From Aliamphritea spongicola (GTDB taxonomy: Bacteria; Pseudomonadota; Gammaproteobacteria; Pseudomonadales; Balneatricaceae): a DNA stretch of 64,000 nucleotides. A model generated the notes under the pieces. The model searched no databases. It was not told the DNA's origin and was given only the letters and a program-made list of their open reading frames with translations. Numbering within the stretch: the first letter of the stretch is position 1; every line of letters begins with the position of its first letter. The stretch is from NCBI GenBank assembly GCA_024347235.1, contig AP025283.1:2108001-2172000 (forward strand), given 5' to 3'. Of the stretch, positions 1 through 10,068 are shown one piece after another. The translations under genes and the position numbers were made by a program.

Positions 1-437
1 TTCTTTCATGGTGGTTTTATCTTCAGAGGTATAGGTAATCCGGATCAGGTTTTCACCCACCAGCTGACATTTCAGCGACTTGGATAATTCGCTGATGATG
101 GTGGCTTTTTCCTGCTCATCCATGTCTTCATTGAGCAGTTCCATTTTCCAGGCAACGCCGGCCAGAATGTGACGACTGTGCAGCAGGGCATTGAGGGCTT
201 CCATCCGGCCTTTGAGGTTGGTGGCAATGGAGAGGTCTTCAAGAAACGGGTTATGCTGGGCCGCTTCCTGAAACAGAATGGTGGTGGAAGTGGTGTATTT
301 TTAGGTGAAATAACCCCTACTACAGCGCCCAGTACCGGCATCACCAGTATCGGTAGCATGATCAGGTAACGGCGTCGCCACCCGGCCCATAGCAGGCTGG
401 CGATGTTACGAATCAGTGTGCTGCGTAGCATAGTCAT
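1..437 (-). CDS. Wzz/GumC-like polysaccharide chain-length protein (partial, frameshifted)
   Basis: Only the N-terminal part is in the window. A short basic segment is followed by one membrane helix (residues ~25-45, IMLPILVMPVLGAVVGVI), then a periplasmic region beginning KKYTTSTTILFQEA. This layout is typical of Wzz/GumC-type inner-membrane proteins that set EPS chain length. The reading frame breaks near 300: one more A in the run CCTAAAAATAC restores it through the window edge. It starts 22 bases after the stop of the lipoprotein gene and is the second gene of that operon, driven by the sigma-54 promoter at 997-1012. Family assignment rests on topology and EPS context rather than on catalytic motifs. 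Confidence 0.65.
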
Positions 438-459
438 TCACCTTCTCCGAAAGAACGGA

Positions 460-934
460 TTACTGAGCAACCAGGATCTGGTTGTGGGTCAGCTGCGGCT
501 GCATATGTACTTCAGCCTGCAGTGCCCGGGCATCAAAAAGCGGGACACACGAATACAGCGGTTCATGCCCTGTGCCATGGCGGTAAAGCTGTCGCTGGCA
601 TCAGAGGGGCGCACTGCAGACGTACCGGCTTGTGGTAATACTGGTTGGCATACGCGTTGAGCCGTGCCGACTGCTGTTCAGAGAGCTCCATCTGCTTTGG
701 GCTGAAAGTCAGGGTCAGCTGAGCCGGGACCTGGCCGTCTGAATCTGTACCGCTCTGATGACGGGCATTGTTCAGCAGTTCAGTGATACTGATGGCACCA
801 GCCTGGGCACTGTCACCGGTCTGGTTCAGGATGGCCTGGGGTGTCATTTGCTGGCTGCCACAGCCGGTCAGCAGCAGGGCGCTGAATATCATGCCGAGGG
901 TGGCGGTGCTGAATGTCTCTGGCTGTCTGTTCAT
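460..934 (-). CDS. EPS-locus lipoprotein (frameshifted)
   Basis: The product has a type II signal peptide with lipobox LLTGC (Cys at residue ~25), so it should be lipidated and held in the outer or inner membrane. Repaired length is about 158 residues, ending HNQILVAQ. Two frameshifts, near 615 and 535, are each fixed by one base in a C run and a T run. The segment QQSARLNAYANQYY resembles the helical part of OmpA-like or CpaD-like periplasmic proteins, but I do not recognise a family. It is the first gene after the sigma-54 promoter at 997-1012 and lies just upstream of the Wzz-like gene, so a role in EPS export or assembly is inferred from position only. Confidence 0.6.
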
Positions 935-996
935 GGTCCTTCTCCGTTTTGCCTTTCTCAGGCCAGGCGGTTTTTAATTGTTTACCTGTAAAGAGG

Positions 997-1012
997 GCAA
1001 TAAGCGGGCCAG
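997..1012 (-). promoter_or_regulatory. Sigma-54 (-24/-12) promoter of the lipoprotein/Wzz operon
   Basis: On the minus strand the sequence reads TGGCCCGCTTATTGCC. It has the GG and GC dinucleotides 10 bases apart, matching the RpoN consensus TGGCACG-N4-TTGC. It lies about 63 bases upstream of the lipoprotein start and about 130 bases downstream of the palindrome at 1130-1144. Confidence 0.75.
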
Positions 1013-1129
1013 AAATAGGGAAGAATGCCTGCGGGCCATGTTTCATGGCGCTTGCAGGTGTTTACTGATGTGTTGCTGATGGGCTCAAACCGTCAGAAAC
1101 TGTTGCAGTTTCAGGAAATCTCAGATTGT

Positions 1130-1144
1130 TTCTCAAAATGAGAA
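1130..1144. promoter_or_regulatory. EPS-regulon palindrome (upstream activating site A)
   Basis: TTCTCAAAATGAGAA is a perfect 6-3-6 palindrome and a variant of the TTCGCA-N3-TGCGAA motif found upstream of the other sigma-54 promoters of this locus. Position, symmetry and recurrence suggest an enhancer-binding-protein site. The regulator is not in the window. Confidence 0.65.
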
Positions 1145-1265
1145 GGACATTGCATGCCGAAAGAGCAGTGGCATATTGTCTCCGTCCGGTTACAATGCGC
1201 CGGACAGCATAAAAACGGCAGCACAGGTAAGTAGCCGCCAGTTAAGACAGCACAGGGAGTGCGCC

Positions 1266-1538
1266 ATGACATCCGTTTCAGCCAGAATCGACCGTTCCCG
1301 GACCGCGATTATTAATTTACTCGGTTCTGTTCAGCAAAATGCCCGTATCTGTAGCCTTACCGACCGGATTCACTACATTGCCTTTCAACTCCGCGAGGAT
1401 GATATCCGGGCCTCAAATACTGTACGGCAGATCGTCATACTGATAGAAAATCATGCTCAGGAATGCACAACATCCGGTTCGTTTCTGCAGTGTCTGCATG
1501 CCTCGGGAAGTCTCCCTGCAATGTTTTCGTGTGTATAA
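1266..1538 (+). CDS. Possible small helical protein, 90 residues
   Basis: This short open frame sits in the otherwise empty 935-1622 interval, on the opposite strand to the EPS genes. ATG 1266 has a possible Shine-Dalgarno (cAGGGAG) 6 bases upstream. The centre (LTDRIHYIAFQLREDDI to IVILIENHAQ) could form amphipathic helices, but the last 20 residues look unlike a folded protein, so a frameshift there is possible. I recognise no family, and no sigma-54 promoter was found on the plus strand here. It could be a chance frame. Confidence 0.3.
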   Translation: MTSVSARIDRSRTAIINLLGSVQQNARICSLTDRIHYIAFQLREDDIRASNTVRQIVILIENHAQECTTSGSFLQCLHASGSLPAMFSCV

Positions 1539-1575
1539 ATGATCAGTTGGACAGGCTCGCGCTGATCGCAGGTAA

Positions 1576-1612
1576 ATACCGGTGTGCCGGTAATTAATGC
1601 CGGCACCCGGTA
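1576..1612 (-). terminator. Terminator of the glycosyltransferase operon
   Basis: A large imperfect hairpin (arms ATACCGG...TGCCGG / CCGGCA...CCGGTAT) lies just beyond the stop codon at 1623. On the minus strand it is followed by a short T stretch (TATTTACC). It marks the end of the unit that starts at glmS. Confidence 0.5.
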
Positions 1613-1622
1613 TGTATCCCTT

Positions 1623-2790
1623 TTACAGTGCGTCCAACAGGCTTTTCAGTTCCTGACCCCGTTGTTGCCAGCTTTCTTTTTCTACCCGTTGCCGGCGGAT
1701 CATCCGCAGAGCATTACGATCTTGCCGGCTGCGGTAAATCACTTCCAGCTCTTCTGCAAACCCGGCGGCGCAGTCGCTGACTTTCACCAGGTCCCGGTAA
1801 CCGTCCAGTGCCGGAAAATCAGTACTGACAATGGGGCTGCCAGCTGCCAGGTATTCACGTAGTTTCAACGGATTACAGGCCTTAATCTGCGGATTCTGCA
1901 GGAACGGCAGCAGGCTGACATCCCAGTGCTGGCTGTAACGGGGCAGCTCATGATGAGGCTTGCTGCCAAGCCAGCGGATATTTGGCTGTGCCAGCAGGGT
2001 CGTAATATCTGTTTTGGCCGGGCCGATTAACACGAAGGTCCAGTGAGGCAGCAGTTTCGCCAGGACCGCAAACAGTTGCTGATCAAACCAGCCGGCAAGA
2101 GAACCGTAGAAACCGGCCACCGGGCCATCGGTGGGCAGGTCATCGGCACGGGGGCCGGGGTGCTGAACAGGCTGGTATCCACTCCATGTGGCAGCAACCA
2201 GGTTTTATGGTCCGGGAACTTGGCGGCCAGTTTTGAGCTGGCGGTGATAATCAGCTGGCTTTTGCTGGCCAGCTCCTGTTCCATTTTACTGACCGGACCG
2301 TGATCAACCCCGTCCAGTGCGGCGAAGTCATCACAGCAATAATAAACACAGGCCCGCTCATTCAGTTTTCCCACCACATCTACGGCGGAGGGCAGAGAGG
2401 TCCACAGCAGTGGCGATTTACGGCCGGATTGTCCGGATTCCCCAGTAATGGCAGCAGTTGCCGGGTCAGCAGCTGGCGGCTGAGGCTGCGGGCCAAGGGA
2501 TTGCCAGGCCAGGAGATGGCCCGCGGGTTCACAATCTGTAACCGTTCCGGCAGGCTGTTGGCTGTTGCAGAGCTGTCAGCGGTTACCTGATGCTGACCGG
2601 CCTGGCCGATCATTTTGCTGATTTTCTGCCAGGCCCGTCGCAGGTCGGCGCTGTTCAGGCGCGGACGGCGCAGCCCCAGTGAGTTAATCCAGAGAATCTG
2701 CTGTTCCGGCAGTAACTGGGTGATCAGATGCTGGGTGCTGCTTGGATGCTCGCCCCAGTCTTCACCAAACACTAACATATCAATATTCAT
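1623..2790 (-). CDS. Family 4-type glycosyltransferase (frameshifted)
   Basis: This is a cytoplasmic GT-B glycosyltransferase, probably adding a sugar to the lipid-linked EPS unit. Repaired length is 389 residues. The C-terminal domain holds the donor-site region, with FYGSLAGWFD at its start, WLGSKPHHELPRYSQHWDVSLLPF in the middle and the helix NPLKLREYLAAG followed by PIVSTDFPA, where the family carries its glutamate motif. Frameshifts lie near 2395 (one A) and 2145 (one C). Its ATG overlaps the stop of the upstream acetyltransferase (ATGA at 2787-2790), so the two are translationally coupled. Donor and acceptor sugars cannot be read from the sequence. Confidence 0.8.
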
Positions 2791-3601
2791 GCGACGTCCT
2801 CCTCTGTCAGCAACTGTTCACGGCTTTCTGTACGGCTCTCTTTTCTGAGCAATGCTTCCTTTTCGGCAGCTGCCTGTTCCGGGCAACTGATAGCTTTAAT
2901 CACTTTGGCGGGCATGCCGCCAGCAATGACACCGGCGGGCAGGTCATGGGTCACCACACTGGCGGTGGCCACCACGGTACCGGCGCCTATGGTGACACCT
3001 TTCATAACCGTGACGCCGGAGCCCAGCCAGACATCCTGTTCCAGAATGATGTCACCCACCTGATCATCGGTATCCGGCAGGCCTTTGGCGCGGGCAACCG
3101 GGTCCAGCGGGTGGCCCGGATAGCCGGCCAGAAAACAGCGGCCGCCCATACGAACGTTGTCACCCAGAACCACCTTGCTGCCAACCGCAATGGTGGTTTG
3201 CCAGGAGATACCCACGTTATTGCCGACGATCAGCATCGGGTTTGCTCGCTGCGCCAGCGGCCACTGAAGGTGGTCTGGCCGCTGAGCCGGCAGTGACGGC
3301 CCATTTCAATGATCAGATTGCCCTGCACCAGCGGCATGCCGCCGAACAGATAGAGCTGATTACCCAGACCCTGGGGGCCATGGCGTAAACGGGTACGGAA
3401 CATTGGCGTCCAGTACAGAATCCGGGCGGTTTCACTGGCCAGTTGATTCAGTGCCTGATGCAACAGGCGCAGGGGCTTGTATACGGGAGACAGGGCCGGT
3501 ACTTCGAATTCACGCCAGCCGGTATGCAGTCCGCGGATCGCCGCACCCAGTGGGTGGCGGGTGGTTTTAACCCAGCGTTTGACGTTATGCAGTGTATTCA
3601 T
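2787..3601 (-). CDS. Hexapeptide-repeat O-acetyltransferase (frameshifted)
   Basis: Residues ~105-250 carry the left-handed beta-helix repeats of the LpxA/NodL/WcaF acyltransferase superfamily (VGNNVGISWQTTIAVGS, LGDNVRMGG, GVTIGAGTVVATASVVT), closing with the typical GGMPAKVIK. It should move an acetyl group from acetyl-CoA to a sugar hydroxyl of the EPS. Repaired length is 271 residues, with one frameshift near 3240 (one C). The N-terminal ~100 residues are helical and not of a recognised family. It follows glmS after a 61-base gap with an internal hairpin, and overlaps the glycosyltransferase start downstream. Confidence 0.82.
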
Positions 3602-3622
3602 GGCATCACCTTTAAGTCTGTG

Positions 3623-3644
3623 GCCGGGCAGTGGTCTGCCCGGC
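3623..3644. other. Intercistronic hairpin between glmS and the acetyltransferase
   Basis: GCCGGGCAG-TGGT-CTGCCCGGC is a perfect 9-bp stem without a T run on either strand. It may limit read-through or protect the 3' end of the glmS message. Confidence 0.45.
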
Positions 3645-3662
3645 GTGGCAATGATGGGGCGG

Positions 3663-5467
3663 TTACTCTACTGTGACGGACTTGGCCAGATTACGGGGCT
3701 GGTCGACATCGGTACCCTTGGCCAGTGCAGCGTAATAGGCAATCAGCTGCAGGGCGGCGACGTACAGCAGCGGGCTGGTAAACGGATCAGACTCAGGTAT
3801 CTCGATGCATTCCACCTGATCATCCCCGCAGGCTTTAATGCTGTGTTTGTCGCCGAGCAGGATACAGCGGCCACCCCGGGCAACCACTTCCTGCATGTTG
3901 GAAAGGGTTTTCTCCAGCAGATCATTGTTTGGGGCGATCACGAATACCGGCACGCCGCTTTCGATCAGCGCGATAGGTCCGTGCTTGAGTTCGCCGGCAC
4001 CGAAACCTTCGGCATGGATATAGCTGATTTCCTTCAGCTTCAGGGCACCTTCCATGGCGATCGGGTAGCTGCTGCCCCGGCCAATGAAGTAGGCGTCGCG
4101 GGCATCTGTCAGGCTGTTACCGATGGCTTCAAGCTGGCTCTCCATGCTGAGAATCTGCTCCAGTTTCTGAGGTACGCCGGCGAGGGTGGTGAACGCCGCC
4201 CGGGCCATTTCCGCGGAAAACTGACGCCGTTGTTGTGCCGCCTGAATGGCCAGGCTGCCCAGTACACTCAGCTGTGCAGTGAAGGCTTTGGTGGATGCCA
4301 CGCCGATTTCCGGGCCCGCCTGGGTCTGCACCGACATATCAGCTTCTCGGGCGATGCTGCTGGCGGCAACGTTAACCACTGCCAGGGTTTGCTGTTGGTT
4401 ACTGCGGGCATATTTCAGAGCTGCCAGGGTATCGGCGGTTTCACCGGACTGGGAAATAAACACCGCCAGGCCGCTATTGCTCATTAATGGTGAGCGATAG
4501 CGAAATTCTGAAGCAACATCGATGTCCACCGGCAGGGCTGCCAGTTGCTCAAACCAGTACTTGGCCACCATGGCTGCGTAGTAAGACGTTCCGCAGGCGA
4601 TGATGCTCAGGCGGTCGATCTCCATGAAATCCAGCTCCAGCTGATCCTTCAGGTGATAGCTGTGTACCAGGGTACGGGCAACAGTGTCCGGCTGTTCATG
4701 GATTTCCTTATGCATGTAAAAACTGTGGTTCTGTTTACCAGTCTGTTCATGGTCGATATCGTTATCCACCCGTTTACGGCTTACAGAACGGCCGAAGGCA
4801 TCTACCAGTACTATATCCTGCTGGCCCAGCCGGGCCTGATCACCTTCTTCCATGTAAATAACCTGCGCAGCGCGGTTGCCCAGCGCCATGGTATCTGATC
4901 CCAGGCTCATTTCGGCATCGCCGCAACCGAGTACCAGCGGGCTGCCACGGCGGGCGGCATAGATATGATCGGCATCGTCATTGAACAGTACACCTAAGGC
5001 AAAGGCCCCTGTAAACGTTCCAGCGCCTGATTAAGGGCCTGATCAGGATCATTGCAGCGGCTGTAGTAATAGCTGATCAGATGGGGGATTACTTCAGTGT
5101 CAGTCTGGCTCTGGAAGATAAAACCTTCCGCACTCAGCCACTGGCGCAGTTCATGATGGTTTTCGATGATACCGTTATGTACTACAGCCACATGATCATT
5201 GGTGTGGGGGTGGGCATTACGGGTATTCGGCTCGCCGTGGGTTGCCCAGCGGGTATGACCGATCCCGGCATGGCCGCTGATCAGTTGCTGGCTGAGCAGG
5301 TCCCGCAGGGCCTGCAGTTTTCCGGTTTGCTTTACGGTTGAGATACCGCCTTCTGTCTGTACAGAAATGCCGGCTGAGTCATAGCCGCGGTATTCAATAT
5401 TGCTCAGGCCGTCCAGCAGTTCAGGGACGACGTTTGAATGACTGATAGATCCGACAATTCCACACAT
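3663..5467 (-). CDS. glmS: Glutamine-fructose-6-phosphate aminotransferase (frameshifted)
   Basis: GlmS converts fructose-6-phosphate and glutamine to glucosamine-6-phosphate, the entry to amino-sugar synthesis. The mature start is MCGIVG, where Cys2 is the glutaminase nucleophile (start 5467, preceded by AAAAGGAGA). The N-terminal half is the Ntn amidotransferase (GHTRWATHG, VHNGIIENH). The C-terminal half has two SIS domains (SQSGETADTL, ASTKAFTAQ) and ends LAKSVTVE, as in the family. Repaired length is 601 residues. The single frameshift near 5010 is cured by a fifth G in CAGGGG. It has its own near-perfect sigma-54 promoter, so this copy appears dedicated to EPS precursor supply. Whether another glmS exists elsewhere cannot be seen. 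Confidence 0.95.
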
Positions 5468-5500
5468 AATATTTCTCCTTTTAACGGTTACAGTCATTAG

Positions 5501-5516
5501 TGCAGAAGCCGTGCCA
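5501..5516 (-). promoter_or_regulatory. Sigma-54 promoter of glmS
   Basis: The minus-strand sequence TGGCACGGCTTCTGCA matches the RpoN consensus at every key base, with 10 bases between GG and GC. It lies 34 bases upstream of the glmS ATG, leaving a short leader with the ribosome binding site. Confidence 0.88.
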
Positions 5517-5577
5517 GTCTTGTTTTTACTTTAATATCAGTCGGTTAGTGTTTTTGTCGTGCTTGCTAAGGTGCGCT

Positions 5578-5592
5578 TTCGCATTTTGAGAA
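5578..5592. promoter_or_regulatory. EPS-regulon palindrome (site C)
   Basis: TTCGCATTTTGAGAA matches the shared motif, with one half-site perfect. A further half-site, TTTTGCGAG, follows at about 5596-5604. The centre is about 77 bases upstream of the glmS sigma-54 promoter. Confidence 0.7.
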
Positions 5593-5637
5593 AAGTTTTG
5601 CGAGGCGTAAGCGTTTTCCCGGTGCCGCCGGACGTTA

Positions 5638-7011
5638 TCAGAGCCGTCCGCTGGACTGGCGGTGCAGGTATTGGGAAAGGGCCACCGCCAGTGCGAGCAT
5701 GATGTACAGGGGCCAGGTAAAGCCCATGGTCAGGAAGGTACCGGACACACAGAAGCCCGCCAGCCCGGCCTGTACTGACTGAGCACAGGCAAACAGAACC
5801 GGGTCATAGGTTTGGGCAGTGTGGCCATTGCCGGGGCGAAGTAACGGCGGCAGCGGCTGCTGATACGGGCAACCGCTATGATGATGGCAATGAACACTGC
5901 AAACCCCAGCAGGCCGGTTTCCGCCAGTACGCCGAACCAGGTGCTGTGCACGGCATGGTTTTTACCGTCCCAGTGGGGGCTGTAATCGAAATAGTTAGAG
6001 ATAAAGTTATTCAGCCCGACGCCGGTTAACGGGTGATGTATGGCCATGCCGATCGCGGCCTGCCAGGCATAGATCCGGCCCATGGCGGATTCATCGATGC
6101 CTTCTTCGTGGGCACCGCCGGAGGCCCGGTCGGTGATGCCGGCCAGTACGAACAGTACCATCAGTGCAGCACCGCCCATGGCGATCAGCAGGGCTTTGTT
6201 CTGTACCCGGTGCCAGGCATAAATGCCGCTGACCGCACAGATACCCAGTAAGCCGCCACGGCTCTGGGTGGCGATGACGGCGCAGGCCACCAGCAGAAAA
6301 CACATCAGCCCTAACAGTTTCCAGAGTTTGCCAAAGCCCGGTGTCAGCAGCAGGGCCAGAGCAAAACTGGCAGGGAAGAGTAACACCAGAGACAGGTCGT
6401 TCGGGTCGCCCAGCATGGAGCCGATACTGCGGCCGATGGTGACCCGGGTGCCTTCCACCAGTTCCAGCCCTAAGTGTTTATTACGCAGGGCGACGATGGC
6501 CACACAGATACCGGAAACAATCATGGTCAGTAACAGCCAGAAGAATTGCCGGCTGTGTCGCAGTAACCAGCTGATCGCGAATACCATGGCCGCAATCTTG
6601 ATATAGGTGCCGGTCAGGCTGCCCATGGCGGCACTGCGGTTGGTGGCCAGCAGGCTGCCGATGATCACCAGAAACAGGAAGAAGCTGAATACCGACAGTT
6701 CCCGGCTCCAGAACATATTAATGCGTTTGGTCAGCATGTTAACCGCCAGTGAGCCCAGCGTACCCAATGCCAGCAACTGGGGAATGTGCAGGGGATACAG
6801 TGCCGGGAATACCTCATGGAGGCGGAAAAAGAAAAGGCAATAAAGGCCAAACAGAGTAAAAGGGCATCTGTAAACCCGCCGCCAGACAGGCCGGCAACAG
6901 TGCAATGGCGGCGATTAGCGGGCTGGGCACTTTCACCCAGACCAGCGCGATCAGCAGCAGAAAGCTGCCAGCGAGCATGATCTGGGTACGACGGCGGTTA
7001 ACAGGCAGCAT
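5638..7011 (-). CDS. O-antigen ligase/polymerase-like membrane protein (frameshifted)
   Basis: This is a polytopic inner-membrane protein of about 458 residues after repair, with roughly 10-12 hydrophobic segments. Around residue 300 it has the Wzy_C/O-antigen-ligase signature GRIYAWQAAIGMAIHHPLTG, then VGLNNF and HAVHSTWFGVLAETGLLG. This is the arrangement of exosortase-associated O-glycosylation ligases. It probably polymerises the EPS or transfers glycan. Frameshifts lie near 6828 (T run) and 5845 (T run). The last part reads on to TGA at 5638. It starts 3 bases after the flippase stop, in the same operon. Confidence 0.8.
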
Positions 7012-7013
7012 GA

Positions 7014-8524
7014 TTATTTACCTGTGTTGCCGGGCAGGCTCAGTTTGCGGTGCAGGGTATGCAACCGCTGTTGCAGTCTTGCCGGTAACAGACTCAGGGA
7101 ATCAGCCCGCTGCTGATAACGGCAGTGACAAAGGCTGTAAAAATCAGTGGATACAGCCCCAGTGTTGCCCAGCTGAGCGGTTGCTGAGGTGTCAGGCTGA
7201 TCAGTAACAGGCTGATGACCACCAGCAAGGTCAGACGGCGTAGCGGATAGGGTAAGGGCAGGATCCGCTGGCTGATATAGAGAGTGACCAGACAACGGCT
7301 TACCAGTGCAATGCTGGTGGCGATAATTGCGCCCCAGGCCTGATACAGGGGAATCAGCAGCAGGTAACCGGTGAGCGCCAGAGCTGCGGCACTGCAGTCC
7401 ACAGCCGCAGGACGCCAGGTACTGCGCTGGGTCATGGCACCGAAGTTCAGCGTAGCGGTGATGTTGTGAACCGCCGCCAGCGCGGCGAGCCAGGGAATAT
7501 AGTCAATGGCGCCGTGATACGCTTCAGGGGTTAGTAGCCTGACCATCAGCGGGCCTGCTGCGGTGATAAACAGGGCCGCGAACAGGGCAATGATAATGCC
7601 GATGGCCGCGAAACGGGCACAGGCCTGTGGGCCGTCGGCTTCCTTCAGGCGGCTGAAGCGGCGGGCGTGCCACCACAGATCAAACGGCTGGATCAGTACG
7701 GCGGTAATCAGGCCAAACTTGGCGGCCAGCGCATATTCAGCCATTTTTGCGGTACCGACACTGTCTGCCAGAATCCAGCGGTCAAAGCTGCCCAGTACAA
7801 AACCGGCAATGCCGACAAAAATCAGCGGGCCGCCGTAGACGGAATAACTGCGGAAGCGGGTGAAATCAAACCGGATACCGGTGTCCTGATACTGTTTGTA
7901 AATCAGATAAGCGGCCAGAACAATGGCAGAAATCAGGGTGGCACTGAGTACACCGGTGACACCGAATCCCAGAGTCAGTAACAGGACGCTGATGGCCACT
8001 TGCAGGGCTACTCTTCCTGCAGTGCCTGCCAGATACAGCCAGGCAAAATTTTGCATCCGCAACCATGCAAGTGGTACCAGAATGGTGCCGCATAACGCCA
8101 GGCTGAAGAGAATCAGACGGGTATCGGTTTCGCTGATATCACCGGGTAATAACCGGGAGACCGGTCCGGCACATAGCTGACCAAGCACCAGGGCAAATCC
8201 TCCAAGGCACAGGGCCATACCAAAAATATTGGCGGCGGCTGCATTACGTTCTTCAGGATTATCGGCGCTGCCGGCGTAGCGGTAGAGGGTTTCCGCCAGG
8301 CCCATACCGATGAGAATACTGAGTAAGTCTGCAAGGGTTTGCAGCACGTCGAGCCGGCCATAATCAGCCGGGGTCAGGTAGTGGGTGGCGACCGGCACCA
8401 TTACCAGTGCCAGCCCCTTGGAAAGGCCGAGTGCCGCCGCGTAAATCAGGCTGTACTGTAACGCCTGGGGCAGGTTGTTAAACCGTCGGACAACCGGATT
8501 GCTGATGTGTAATCTGCCTGACAT
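7014..8524 (-). CDS. Wzx-like polysaccharide flippase (frameshifted)
   Basis: A MATE-fold/Wzx-type flippase of 503 residues after repair, with about 12-14 membrane segments. It should move the lipid-linked EPS repeat unit across the inner membrane. The N-terminal segments (IYAAALGLSKGLALVMVPV, then HYLTPADYGRLDVLQTL) are typical of the polysaccharide biosynthesis protein family. One frameshift near 7105 (GGG to GGGG) joins it to the C-terminal tail ending SLPGNTGK. It is the first gene after the sigma-54 promoter at 8563-8579, and the ligase-like gene follows at once. Confidence 0.85.
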
Positions 8525-8562
8525 GGTGCTGACCCTCCGTGAAAACTGGTATGGAAGGTTTA

Positions 8563-8579
8563 CTGCGAGATTCAGGCCA
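8563..8579 (-). promoter_or_regulatory. Sigma-54 promoter of the flippase/ligase operon
   Basis: The minus strand reads TGGCCTGAATCTCGCAG, with GG and GC 10 bases apart. It lies 39 bases upstream of the flippase ATG and about 100 bases from the palindrome at 8664-8678. The -24 element is good; the -12 element has CGC in place of TGC. Confidence 0.65.
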
Positions 8580-8663
8580 TAGTTGTTAATTTGTTTTAAA
8601 ACATGAAGTTATGGTGTTGTTGTAAAGTCAGATATAGCTTGAATTCAACGTGTGGTGAGGGTT

Positions 8664-8678
8664 TTCGCATTTTGCAAA
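8664..8678. promoter_or_regulatory. EPS-regulon palindrome (site B)
   Basis: TTCGCATTTTGCAAA differs from the perfect palindrome TTCGCA-TTT-TGCGAA at one base. It lies between the DUF4114 gene terminator and the flippase sigma-54 promoter. Confidence 0.72.
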
Positions 8679-8716
8679 ACAGAATGTGAGTGATCGTGGT
8701 GATAAGGCGTGATGGC

Positions 8717-8741
8717 AAAACACCCGGCCAGTGGCCGGGTG
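8717..8741 (-). terminator. Terminator of the DUF4114 gene
   Basis: A perfect 9-bp stem (CACCCGGCC / GGCCGGGTG, 8721-8741) is followed on the minus strand by TTTT (8720-8717). It ends the transcript of the surface-protein gene before the flippase regulatory region. Confidence 0.75.
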
Positions 8742-8808
8742 TGCCCTGACGGGGGATGTCGGGAGGAGTGGGGAGACCATTTTTCAGTTTTTGGTTTATG
8801 TTCTCCTG

Positions 8809-9868
8809 TTATGAACGGATCAGTGAGAAGCGTGAAACCAGTCCGCGACTCAGTTGCTTAACAGCCAAACCGATACCCGCCAGCAGGATCAGCAATACAC
8901 TGGCTGCGCTGTTGCCCAGTTTCGGCATAGGGGCCGCCTGCATGCTGATGACGGTTTCAGTTGACGGGATGTCCGCGAACATCGCGGTGACCGGGTCGGT
9001 CGGATACGGAAAACTGCGTCATTGAAATCGTTATCACCCCAGGGGCGTTTCAGATCCTCAAAACCCAGGATGTAGTCGTTGGTGGCTGACAGGCTGGACA
9101 TCATGGCCACGTGCCGGGCGTCTTCATCAATACCGGTACTGATGTAAGCGTCGCTGCTGTTTTCCGGATTAAGGAAGTCGATGGTGTACATCGCCAGGTT
9201 GTCATGACCGGTATCCCAGCCTTTCACCTGCGAACCGTTCCAGGCATTCTGGATCAGGAAAAGCCCATGTTGGTACCTTCGCTAAAGGTTTCACCGCCGG
9301 TCATTTCAAAGTCAGTGCCGACCACATTGGTGATGGCTGCCCCACCCAGAGTGACGGTATCACCGGCATTCAGGCTACCGCCGCTGCCGCTGGCTGAAAC
9401 ATTGTTGAAGATCATCCCGGCATTCACGCCACTGACGTTTTGTAATTCACTAAGGCTGATATTACCGGAGCTGTTGGTATCAATGCTGCCGAAGCTGATG
9501 TTATCGAAGCTGTTGTCTTCAAAGGTAAAGTAACCCAGTGAGTTGCGGTATCCGGCACCTTCCGTCAGAAAGGTAACACTGACGTGTGCCTCTTCATTGA
9601 ATGTCAGGTTCGGATTGTAAGAAGAATTCAGAAATTCCTGATTAACGTCCTGGCCTTCCGGCAGGGCGTTAGTGACCTCCGTGAGCAGGCCGGCGGGCAG
9701 ATCGATGTTTACCAGCGTGTCAGTGGCATCATCGGCTGCCAGTGCCAGAGGGCTGCAGAATAAGCTGAGCACGATAAATTTTTGGCTCAGACTGTGAAGT
9801 GTACCCAGACGCATCATATACCGGCGCTGTCCGGGCGTTCGGAACGGAATGGATGTGTGTGTTTGCAT
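8809..9868 (-). CDS. DUF4114 surface protein with C-terminal sorting-like anchor (frameshifted)
   Basis: Exported protein of 353 residues after repair. An N-terminal signal peptide (KFIVLSLFCSPLALA) is followed by a beta-rich domain with an EF-hand-like loop (DTNSSGNISLSEL, residues ~130). Then comes a DUF4114 domain ending in FEDLKRPWGDNDFNDAVF. The C-terminus has MPKLGNS, a membrane helix (AASVLLILLAGIGLAV) and a basic tail (KQLSRGLVSR), the tripartite form of exosortase substrates, but without a PEP motif. Frameshifts near 9262 (T run) and 9003 (a single G to GG) are needed to reach it. It lies next to the exosortase operon and has its own sigma-54 promoter, so it is the best candidate substrate. 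In-cell fate (anchoring or glycosylation) is inference. Confidence 0.75.
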
Positions 9869-9959
9869 AGCAATCCCCTTTGTTTACCGGTGCAGATGCA
9901 CCCGGGTACCGACAGATATGGTTGTCTGTCTTAACAGGCGGTATGCCTGTAGTAATATC

Positions 9960-9975
9960 TGCAGTTATTGTGCCA
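9960..9975 (-). promoter_or_regulatory. Sigma-54 promoter of the DUF4114 gene
   Basis: The minus strand reads TGGCACAATAACTGCA, with a perfect -24 TGGCAC and -12 TGC at 10-base GG-GC spacing. The start codon is about 92 bases downstream, leaving an untranslated leader. Confidence 0.83.
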
Positions 9976-10029
9976 ATAGTTAACTCCTTGTTTTTAATTG
10001 GTTTGTACGTTTCTGTTATCACTTTACGC

Positions 10030-10044
10030 ATTGCAGAATGCGAA
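10030..10044. promoter_or_regulatory. EPS-regulon palindrome, second site upstream of the DUF4114 gene
   Basis: ATTGCAGAATGCGAA has one perfect half-site (TGCGAA) and one with 4 of 6 matching bases. It stands 39 bases from the better site at 10069-10083, so this promoter has a tandem pair. Confidence 0.5.
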
Positions 10045-10068
10045 AAAGCATCAGTTTGTTAACCGTAT

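Noticed and set aside
3477..4487. 336-residue plus-strand open frame
   Set aside because: It is the antisense shadow of glmS, has no family motif and no ribosome binding site.
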